Shown one piece after another: positions 5,288-11,443 of a stretch of 12,301 bases of DNA. Position 1 is the first letter of the stretch; the number at the start of each line of letters is the position of its first letter. Both the position numbers and the translations under genes were made by a program. Below the pieces are notes generated by a model, which was not told the origin of the DNA, did not search any database, and saw nothing but the letters and a program-made list of their open reading frames with translations. The stretch is from JAFGED01 sp964551295 (GTDB lineage: Bacteria; Chloroflexota; Anaerolineae; B4-G1): positions 1 to 12,301 of the forward strand of contig CAZKDJ010000124.1 of assembly GCA_964551295.1 (NCBI GenBank). Direction: 5' to 3'.

Positions 5288-5584
5288 TCAACGTTTGCGC
5301 GCGATGAGCTCGGCGAGCAGCATCAACGCCGGAATGACGAGCGCGGCCAGGAGCAGGCCGCCAAGCGACTGCACCGTTCGATCGGGAATGGGAATGCGCC
5401 GCTCGCCTGCCTCACTCCGCTCCAGGATCGCGACGGGCCGCATGTGGACAAACCCCGACCCCTCGCTGGCCAACCCCCTGGCGCCCACAAAGGCCCGCCT
5501 CCGTACGTCGGCCTCCACCCGCACGACCGGCACCAACTCGCGCTCCCCCACGCGGATCGATCTCCCTTCAACCGTCTCAATCAT
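5288..5584 (-). CDS. Short GerW-like membrane protein coupled to the DHH-CBS-NTase fusion gene
   Basis: This 98-residue protein has an N-terminal beta-rich region with IRVGERELVPVVRVEAD (10-26). HMRPVAILE (47-55) resembles the RPVA segment of the GerW protein encoded next. A hydrophobic helix (~74-93) ends in a basic ARKR tail. This suggests a divergent, linker-less GerW paralogue anchored in the membrane; the similarity is by eye and the function is unknown. The ATG at 5584 overlaps the last eight bases of the upstream fusion gene, with AGAGG close before it, so translation is coupled. The following 136 bases contain a CACGGA-type inverted repeat before the full GerW gene, so the pair could be a tandem duplication. 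Confidence 0.7.
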   Translation of the reverse strand: MIETVEGRSIRVGERELVPVVRVEADVRRRAFVGARGLASEGSGFVHMRPVAILERSEAGERRIPIPDRTVQSLGGLLLAALVIPALMLLAELIARKR

Positions 5585-8204
5585 TATCCTCTTTGCTCCT
5601 CTGCTTGCGCTCAGCCTCCAACAACCGTTCCAAGAGCGCCTCTTCGTCCTGCCGCGTGCTCACTTTGCCATCCAACCGGGCATCCCGCAGCGCATCCAAC
5701 AACTGACCAAACAGCGGGCCGGGCTTGAGTCCCATCTCTTTCAAATCGTCGCCCGAGATCTCTGGCTCCACCAAGCGCCACTCGGTCTGGTAGCGCAGCA
5801 GCTGAGCCCTCTGCCGCCCGCTGCCGGAGGCGACCCAAGCCACAGCCAGCACGCGGGCCGGAAACGGACGCAACGTATCACAGACGGTACTGGGCTGCCG
5901 AACCCACCCCAACCTGGGCAGAGCCGCCCGCAGATCGGGCAGCAAGCGCAGGTCGTCCGCGTCGTCCCGCTTTATCTTCAACCGATCGAAGAACGCCTCC
6001 AACTGCGCCTCGTCCAGGCGATATGCCAGCAGGGCCAGATGGAGAAACGCGTCATCCTCGGCTGTCAAGTCCCACGTCTCGTGAGATAGCTCCTCTTGGA
6101 GAACGGCATACCTGCTCTCTAGCCACCGGTCACACCGCAGATCTGGGTGGATGTGAGCCAGCACGCCCAGTTCATCCAGGCGATTCAGCACCTGGATCGG
6201 CTCGGGCTCGTCAAATACCTGCTCCAACTCGCGGCGGATGCGGTCGCCGCTGACCCGCTTGAGCAGCGGCAGCGCGTCGGCGATCATGCCCTCGCTGCGC
6301 GGATCGAGCCGGAATCCCAACCGGCTCTCCAGCCGCGCAGCCCGCAACACGCGGGTAGGATCGTCCACGAAACTGAGGCTGTGGAGCACACGGATGATGC
6401 CCTCCCGCAAGTCGGACTCGCCCCCGTAAAAGTCCAAGATCTCGCCCCAGTGGTCGGGATCGAGGCGAATGGCGAGCGTGTTGATGGTAAAATCGCGCCG
6501 GTGCAGGTCCTGCTTGATCGAGCTGCGCTCCACCTTGGGCAGCGCAGTAGGATAGATGTAGAATTCGGTGCGCGCCGAGGCAAAGTCCACGCTGGGCGGC
6601 AGATCGGCAGCGGAGACCTTCCCGGTCATCCGCTTCCACACGCGCTTCGAAAGCAGCCACTTGGCCGTGCCAAAGCGCTTGTGGGCGGTCACCCGGCCGC
6701 CCAGCTCCTTGGACAGGCTGTCGGCCAGGGCGATACCGTCCCCCTCGATGACCATGTCCACGTCGACGATGGGTGTGCCCAAGAGCAAATCGCGCACCAG
6801 CCCGCCGACAAAGTAGGGAACAAACCCCATCTCGTGCGCCTCCTGCGAGATGCGGCACACCAGGGCCAGCACCGGTTCGGAGAGCGCCTGCTCCAACAGC
6901 GTAGCCACCTCGTGGCGCTGGGCGGGTTTGACCGGCGACCGCCACAGCGTGATCAGGTCGGTGCGGGTGACCACGCCGACGATGCGGTTGCCCTCGACGA
7001 CGGGGACCTGGCCCCAGTTGCTGTCGATCATCACCTGCTGCAGGTGCGTCACCGGATCACCCGGACTGACGGCCACACTGCCGGGCTCCATCACCTGAGA
7101 GACGGGAACGTCGGCCATCTCGAACTGCAGCGCCCGGTCGACCGCCCGGCGGGTCAGCAGGCCCAGCACGTTGCCCGCCAGCACGACGGGGAACCCCTCG
7201 TGGCCGGTGCGCCGCATGCGCTCGGCGGCCTCGGCGACCGTATCCCGGGGACTGAGCACCTGCACGCCCCGCGACATGATCTGCCTCACCGTGATGTCCG
7301 ACCGCACGATCCGCGGCAGCAGGTCCAGCAGCTCCTCGCGCACGTCCTGCAGGGAGCGATCGCGGGCGAGGGCCGCCGATGCCCGCTTGTGCCCGCCGCC
7401 GCCAAAGTGCTCGGCCACTTCGGAGACGTCGATATCGTCGGTCGTGCTGCGAGCCACGATCTGGACCCTGCCATCGAGAGCGACGAGCACGAACAACGCC
7501 GCCGGCTCCAGCAGATCGCGCAGCTTGTGGGCCAGCGTGGAGATCTCTTCCTCCAGCCCTTCGGCGCTGGCCCAGGCGATAACGACGTTGTGCCCGCCGA
7601 TCTCGTGGGTCTCGCTCTGCCCCAGCAACTGCTCGTAGAGCTCGCGCTGCTCAGGCGCCAGGGGATGATGCAAAAAGTCACTGGCGACGTCGAGGCTGGC
7701 CTCCTGCTCGATCAGCCAGGCCGCCGCCCGCACGTCCCGAGCCGTCGTCCCGGTGTACGAAAGGGATCCCGTGTCCTCGTAGATGCCCAGCAGGAGCAGC
7801 GTCGCCTCGACGGGTGTCAGGTCGATATCGCGCACCCGCATCTCCTCCACCAGCAGCGTCGTCGCAGCCCCCAACGTCCCCCCGGTAAAGTTCCAATCGG
7901 GATTCAGGTCGGCGTCGGGATCGTGATGGTCGATGACGTCCACCTGCAGATCGCGCCCCATGCCCTTGAGAGTGCTTAAGCTCTGCGTATCCACCAGGAT
8001 AGCGCGCGTGATCTTGCGCCGGCGGGGCAGGTCGTCAGGCTGGACGAAGGGCAACTCCTCGCCATAGAGGGCGATAAAGGCACGCCCATTGCGGTTGACG
8101 CGCCGAGGCAGCACGGGGGTGGCAGACGGAAAGAGCTTGCTCGCTCCCAGCAGGCTGGCGACGGCGTCGAAATCCGCGTTCTCGTGGGTCAGGATGACTT
8201 CCAA
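5577..8204 (-). CDS. DHH/DHHA1 + tandem CBS + CCA/A-adding tRNA nucleotidyltransferase fusion
   Basis: This 875-residue enzyme has three modules. Residues 1-300 are a DHH phosphoesterase (NrnA/RecJ-like): motif NADFDAVAS (9-17), D72, DHH (92-94), D144 in YEDTGS, and the DHHA1 motif HFGGGGHKRASA (266-277); this type degrades short RNA or nucleotides. Residues ~304-422 are two CBS domains, normally adenylate-binding regulatory modules. Residues ~445-875 are a class II poly(A) polymerase/CCA-adding nucleotidyltransferase: GGLVRD (467-472), catalytic D481-V-D483, RRDFTIN (569-575), DDPTRVLRAARL (614-625) and RRELEQVF. Similar fusions include the A-adding enzyme of Aquifex (from memory), so A-addition alone or full CCA addition are both possible. 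The start is a TTG, with GGGAG eight bases upstream, beginning at the family-typical MEVILTHENADFD. It overlaps the next gene by eight bases. Confidence 0.9.
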   Translation of the reverse strand: MEVILTHENADFDAVASLLGASKLFPSATPVLPRRVNRNGRAFIALYGEELPFVQPDDLPRRRKITRAILVDTQSLSTLKGMGRDLQVDVIDHHDPDADLNPDWNFTGGTLGAATTLLVEEMRVRDIDLTPVEATLLLLGIYEDTGSLSYTGTTARDVRAAAWLIEQEASLDVASDFLHHPLAPEQRELYEQLLGQSETHEIGGHNVVIAWASAEGLEEEISTLAHKLRDLLEPAALFVLVALDGRVQIVARSTTDDIDVSEVAEHFGGGGHKRASAALARDRSLQDVREELLDLLPRIVRSDITVRQIMSRGVQVLSPRDTVAEAAERMRRTGHEGFPVVLAGNVLGLLTRRAVDRALQFEMADVPVSQVMEPGSVAVSPGDPVTHLQQVMIDSNWGQVPVVEGNRIVGVVTRTDLITLWRSPVKPAQRHEVATLLEQALSEPVLALVCRISQEAHEMGFVPYFVGGLVRDLLLGTPIVDVDMVIEGDGIALADSLSKELGGRVTAHKRFGTAKWLLSKRVWKRMTGKVSAADLPPSVDFASARTEFYIYPTALPKVERSSIKQDLHRRDFTINTLAIRLDPDHWGEILDFYGGESDLREGIIRVLHSLSFVDDPTRVLRAARLESRLGFRLDPRSEGMIADALPLLKRVSGDRIRRELEQVFDEPEPIQVLNRLDELGVLAHIHPDLRCDRWLESRYAVLQEELSHETWDLTAEDDAFLHLALLAYRLDEAQLEAFFDRLKIKRDDADDLRLLPDLRAALPRLGWVRQPSTVCDTLRPFPARVLAVAWVASGSGRQRAQLLRYQTEWRLVEPEISGDDLKEMGLKPGPLFGQLLDALRDARLDGKVSTRQDEEALLERLLEAERKQRSKEDND

Positions 8205-8229
8205 GGCGTAAACTCCCTATGACAACCGA

Positions 8230-8258
8230 ATTATAGCCCAACGGCCGAGCTTGCACAA
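8230..8258 (-). promoter_or_regulatory. Promoter of the DHH-CBS-nucleotidyltransferase operon
   Basis: On the minus strand, TTGTGC (8258-8253) and a perfect TATAAT (8235-8230) are 17 bp apart. The start would be near 8223, giving a leader of about 20 bases before the TTG start codon at 8204. The -35 is weak. Confidence 0.6.
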
Positions 8259-8417
8259 CCCCCACACGCCCAGGAATCTCGAAGCAAATCAGTTGCCAAA
8301 GCCGCGTTCCAGGCCAAATCGAATTGCTGAGTTGAAAGCAAGGCATTCGCCTGGGGTTGATACAGAGCACGCGTCGCTTAGAGAGCCTGTCAATGGGCAC
8401 AGAGCGCCTTAGAACTG

Positions 8418-8753
8418 CTACGAATGCACGCCCAGCACCAGTCGCGCCACGGCCACGACGACGATGCCCACGATCACGGTGGCGAAAAAGCTGCGTCGTT
8501 TCCAGGCCACGAGGAACGCTGGCACGGCGGCCCACAGGAAGAGATTGTCCAACCCGAGATCGATCCGTCCCTCCTGCACGAACAGCGCCGGGAACAGCAT
8601 CGCCGCCAGCACGGCCACGGGCACCTGGCGCAGCCAAGCCACCACCAGCGGCGGCAGCCGCCGGGAAGAAAGCATCAGGACCGGCAAAAGGCGCGGCACG
8701 TACGTGACCGCCATCATTCCCACAAGCGTGAGAAAAACTATGTCCTGTTCCAT
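8418..8753 (-). CDS. azlD: AzlD-type branched-chain amino acid exporter small subunit
   Basis: This 111-residue membrane protein has about four hydrophobic helices and the AzlD pattern: YVPRLLPVLMLSSRRLPPLVVAWLRQVPVAVLAAMLFP near the N-terminus and the AVPAFLVAWKRRSFFATVIVG segment later. With AzlC it forms the small/large subunit pair that exports branched-chain amino acids or analogues across the cytoplasmic membrane. The ATG at 8753 is chosen over an earlier in-frame start because GGAG stands just upstream and the protein then has family length. It overlaps the end of azlC by 16 bases, so translation is coupled. No clear terminator is visible in the 213 bases between it and the next operon's start. 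Confidence 0.88.
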   Translation of the reverse strand: MEQDIVFLTLVGMMAVTYVPRLLPVLMLSSRRLPPLVVAWLRQVPVAVLAAMLFPALFVQEGRIDLGLDNLFLWAAVPAFLVAWKRRSFFATVIVGIVVVAVARLVLGVHS

Positions 8754-9436
8754 TGCTCCAGCACCACCCCCACCGTGGCCACGATCACCGTCGCCACGAT
8801 CACGTTCCATTGATCCAGCCCGGCCAGAAGCAATCCCACCGATACCACGCCCGCCAGCAGAGCCACGGCGACCTGGACGCGCTCCTCGATCTGCAGGACC
8901 AGCAGCGCGACGAACATCGCCGGCAGCGCGTAATCCAGCCCCAGCGGCTTGACGTCAGCGATCACCCGCCCCACCAGGATGCCCAGCGCAGTACCAAAGA
9001 CCCACGACACCTGCGCCGTCACGTTGGTGGCAAAGACCTCCGCCCGTCCCGGCACGCCCTCGGTGGCGAACTGGGCCGAGTGCACGGCGAACGTCTCGTC
9101 GGTCAGTTCGTAGGCAAAGGCCGCCAGGTCGATTTTCCGCCAGCGCTGCAAAAAAGGCGCCACCGCCGCCGAGAACAGCAGGTGGCGCAGATTGACCACG
9201 AACGTGGTGAGCACGATCGACAGCGGTGGCGCGCCTCCCGCAAACAGGCCCACGGCGATCAACTGGGCCGATCCGGCATACACGATCAGCGACATCAGCA
9301 GCGTGTTGAGCGTCGAGAGCCCGGCCTTTTGGGCCAGGACGCCGTAGGCCAGCCCGATGGGCACGTAACCCAGCACGACGGGCAGGGCGCGCGATACGCC
9401 GGTCAGCACTCCGTGCCGGGTCGATTCAATCTCCAT
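8738..9436 (-). CDS. azlC: AzlC-type branched-chain amino acid exporter large subunit
   Basis: This 232-residue polytopic membrane protein of the AzlC family is the large subunit of the AzlCD exporter. Visible features are the N-terminal ALPVVLGYVPIGLAYGVLAQKAGLS segment, the IVYAGSAQLIAVGL helix, the NLRHLLFSAAVAPFL motif, and the ELTDETFAV segment, all typical of the family, plus several further hydrophobic helices. I place the start at the ATG at 9436 because AGGA lies eight bases upstream. The alternative ATG at 9445 (three codons earlier) has no good ribosome-binding site but cannot be excluded. A near-consensus promoter lies upstream (9493-9520). It overlaps azlD by 16 bases and is divergent from the restriction-modification genes. 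Confidence 0.88.
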   Translation of the reverse strand: MEIESTRHGVLTGVSRALPVVLGYVPIGLAYGVLAQKAGLSTLNTLLMSLIVYAGSAQLIAVGLFAGGAPPLSIVLTTFVVNLRHLLFSAAVAPFLQRWRKIDLAAFAYELTDETFAVHSAQFATEGVPGRAEVFATNVTAQVSWVFGTALGILVGRVIADVKPLGLDYALPAMFVALLVLQIEERVQVAVALLAGVVSVGLLLAGLDQWNVIVATVIVATVGVVLEQWNRT

Positions 9437-9492
9437 TGACGTCATCCTATCGAAAGCAATTACGCTCGAACTTTTTCCAGAACCACAGCACG

Positions 9493-9520
9493 ATTATAGG
9501 CAACCTGTGGATCGAGTCAA
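9493..9520 (-). promoter_or_regulatory. Near-consensus promoter of azlCD
   Basis: On the minus strand, TTGACT (9520-9515), a 16-bp spacer and a perfect TATAAT (9498-9493) are followed by an expected start near 9486, about 50 bases before the azlC ATG. Confidence 0.7.
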
Positions 9521-9558
9521 GCCACGGTCCTACCAATGGAGACCCATTTGCCCAGTAG

Positions 9559-9580
9559 GGCATGGCTGACCCGCCATGCC
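9559..9580. repeat. Inverted repeat between the divergent azlC and methyltransferase promoters
   Basis: GGCATGGC (9559-9566) and GCCATGCC (9573-9580) form a perfect 8-bp inverted repeat around a TGACCC loop, with no T-run on either side. It lies between the two divergent promoters, so it could be an operator or mark the edge of the acquired cassette. Confidence 0.45.
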
Positions 9581-9619
9581 ATTATGCGGGCTTCCACGAT
9601 TCCTCTGGGCATCGTGTTT

Positions 9620-9659
9620 TTGCCTATACTGAACAAGTGTGCTATACTGCCTGTACAGG
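9620..9659 (+). promoter_or_regulatory. Promoter and putative operator of the restriction-modification cassette
   Basis: TTGCCT (9620-9625) and TATACT (9643-9648) are 17 bp apart. A perfect 10-bp palindrome CCTGTACAGG (9650-9659) covers the expected start near 9655. CTATACTG is repeated 18 bp apart (9624-9631 and 9642-9649). This layout would suit repression by a DNA-binding protein, possibly the methyltransferase itself. It also shows that the start codon at 9677, not one further upstream, is used. Confidence 0.65.
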
Positions 9660-9676
9660 ATAAAGAGGTGAAGAAG

Positions 9677-10702
9677 ATGGGTGATCTATCACCAGTCAAT
9701 TCCCCAGACATAGAAACCAGTCGGGCTTTGGGAGCAGAACAAGCTGTACAAAGAAGTCTCAGCAGCCAGTTTAGCATTGTCATCCCTTCCTCGTTTTCAC
9801 TTGAGAATGAGGTAACACTTTACCACGGCGATTGCCTGGAATTCCTTCAGACTATACCTGATGCAAGCGTCCAGTTAGTGGTCACTTCACCACCATATAA
9901 CATCGGAAAAGAATACGAGGATGTATTGGATATCGAGGTATACAAAGCTCAACAACATCAGGTCATTGAAGAATGTGTCCGAATTCTGAAGTCTGAAGGC
10001 AGCATCTGCTGGGAGGTAGGAAACTACGTCAACAATGGAGAGATCATCCCTCTTGATATCCTCCTGTACGACTGCTTTAGGGAAAATGGCCTCAAGCTCC
10101 GCAATCGAATTGTCTGGCTTTTCGGTCACGGTCTGCATTGTAAGAATCGCTTCTCTGGCCGGTACGAGACCATCAACTGGTTTACGAAGTCGGATGATTA
10201 TGTATTTAACCTGGATCCTATTCGAGTGCCTCAAAAGTACCCAGGCAAGAAGCATTTCAAGGGGCCAAACAGAGGGAAGTACTCTGGGAACCCCAAGGGG
10301 AAGAATCCATCTGATGCCTGGGATATCCCGAATGTGAAAGCAAATCACGTCGAGAAAACCAATCATCCCTGTCAATTTCCAGTGGCGCTCATACAGCGAC
10401 TCGTGTTATCTATGACAAATGAGGGTGACATTGTGTTTGACCCATTTATAGGGGTTGGGACAACTGCTGTAGCGGCAATCATCAATGGCCGCCGAGTAGC
10501 CGGGGCTGAAGTTGTTCAACAATACTATGATGTAGCTGTGGACAGGATCAAGAAAGCTCTTGTAGGCGAACTCAGAGTTAGGCCCGACAAACCTGTATAT
10601 AAGCCCCCGGCAAACTCTACGTTAACCACCAACCCTTGGGAAGATGGAGAAGTTGGCCCATATCATACGAACGCTGAAGCAGGGTGCAATGAAGATCGCT
10701 AA
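9677..10702 (+). CDS. Beta-class type II DNA methyltransferase (SPPY type, probably N4-cytosine)
   Basis: This 341-residue S-adenosylmethionine-dependent DNA methyltransferase should protect host sites from the endonuclease encoded next. The catalytic motif TSPPYN (70-75) precedes the cofactor-binding motif FDPFIGVGTTAVAA (254-267), the order of the beta class. The NHPCQFPVALIQRLV segment (229-243) is the usual region just before it. An SPPY tetrapeptide is typical of N4-cytosine enzymes such as M.BglII, though N6-adenine activity cannot be excluded. Residues 1-45 are an N-terminal extension that might bind DNA or regulate. The ATG at 9677 has AGAGGTG six bases upstream and lies just after a promoter; the longer open frame from 9536 would start before the promoter. 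G+C content is visibly lower than in the flanking genes, suggesting horizontal transfer. Confidence 0.9.
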   Translation: MGDLSPVNSPDIETSRALGAEQAVQRSLSSQFSIVIPSSFSLENEVTLYHGDCLEFLQTIPDASVQLVVTSPPYNIGKEYEDVLDIEVYKAQQHQVIEECVRILKSEGSICWEVGNYVNNGEIIPLDILLYDCFRENGLKLRNRIVWLFGHGLHCKNRFSGRYETINWFTKSDDYVFNLDPIRVPQKYPGKKHFKGPNRGKYSGNPKGKNPSDAWDIPNVKANHVEKTNHPCQFPVALIQRLVLSMTNEGDIVFDPFIGVGTTAVAAIINGRRVAGAEVVQQYYDVAVDRIKKALVGELRVRPDKPVYKPPANSTLTTNPWEDGEVGPYHTNAEAGCNEDR

Positions 10703-11300
10703 GAAGTACTCACACCTAAACGGCGAGGAATGGCTTCTCGTACACGAGAAAGATACCTATCGAGAGATACAGGATGTCATCGGGGCCATTGATGCCGAGA
10801 GGTGCCGCACAAAGATCAGCAAGGAGAAAAGCAGAAAGGGCAAAGCTCTTTATAGCCCAGTTGCCATCAACGTTGAATTCGACAAGCGGTTCTCAAGAAT
10901 CGGGTGGGAATCCACACGCTATTCGTATTATGTTGCACACAACTTTGACCAATTAGAGGCTATGGCGCAGATGTCGCTCGATGAGCAGAAGCAGTACCTT
11001 CTAAATCAAGGTGCGGAGGCGATTTTCTCGTACAACCAGACAGACCATGTCAAGAGCCGTATTGCCATCGAAGTGCAATTTGGCAAATATGCCTTTGTGG
11101 CCTACGATCTCTTTGTCAAACACTTGGCCTTCTACACTGGTCGGATCATCAACGTCGGGATTGAGATTCTACCGACGAAGGCAATGCAAAAGGATATGTC
11201 CAGCGGCATCGCCTACTATGAGGGCGAACTTCACAACATTCTCAGACACGGAAGAAGTAATCCTCCTGTCCCGTTAGTAATCATTGGGCTTGAACCTTAA
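10689..11300 (+). CDS. BglII/BstYI-family type II restriction endonuclease (predicted R^GATCY)
   Basis: This 203-residue endonuclease is predicted to cut unmethylated DNA. The N-terminus MKIAKKYSHLNGEEWL and the IDAERCRTKISKEK segment (34-47) are typical of the BglII/BstYI family. The catalytic set is D119, E128 and Q130 in the spacing D-x8-E-x-Q. From memory, BstYI has the same length and the same numbering of catalytic residues. Residues 133 (K) and 172 (S), which I recall as changed when BstYI was evolved toward BglII specificity, also match wild-type BstYI, so R^GATCY is predicted rather than AGATCT only. The ATG at 10689 starts at the family N-terminus and overlaps the methyltransferase gene by 14 bases; its Shine-Dalgarno (AGGGTG two bases away) is poorly spaced, perhaps limiting expression. 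An in-frame ATG at 10644 is the alternative start. Confidence 0.92.
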   Translation: MKIAKKYSHLNGEEWLLVHEKDTYREIQDVIGAIDAERCRTKISKEKSRKGKALYSPVAINVEFDKRFSRIGWESTRYSYYVAHNFDQLEAMAQMSLDEQKQYLLNQGAEAIFSYNQTDHVKSRIAIEVQFGKYAFVAYDLFVKHLAFYTGRIINVGIEILPTKAMQKDMSSGIAYYEGELHNILRHGRSNPPVPLVIIGLEP

Positions 11301-11358
11301 ACACTAATAGCCAAGTCTGCATAGCAACTCACTACACGCAACCACGCCTGCCCGCCGC

Positions 11359-11386
11359 AAAAAAGCCCTGGGAAATGCCGGGGCTT
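11359..11386 (-). terminator. Intrinsic terminator of the aminotransferase gene
   Basis: On the minus strand AAGCCCCGG pairs with CCAGGGCTT (one G-U pair) around a CATTTC loop. Six T follow (plus-strand A 11359-11364). It lies about 60 bases after the aminotransferase stop codon and may also limit transcription coming from the restriction genes, though no T-run follows on that strand. Confidence 0.75.
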
Positions 11387-11443
11387 GAATTTCAGTGGCA
11401 CCGCCCTCCCTCTCAGGGGGGGCAACCGCGCATCGCGGAAAAG

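Noticed and set aside
6147..7979. 610-codon plus-strand open frame opposite the DHH-CBS-NTase gene
   Set aside because: The opposite strand encodes a clear multidomain enzyme with all motifs; the plus frame is rich in H, Q and R with no recognisable domain, typical of a high-GC shadow.
8753..9439. 228-codon plus-strand open frame opposite azlC
   Set aside because: It is a histidine/glutamine/arginine-rich shadow of a clear AzlC gene.
9536..9676. 47-codon N-terminal extension of the methyltransferase
   Set aside because: The region holds the -35 and -10 elements, and the strong Shine-Dalgarno is placed for the ATG at 9677, so the extension would not be transcribed.
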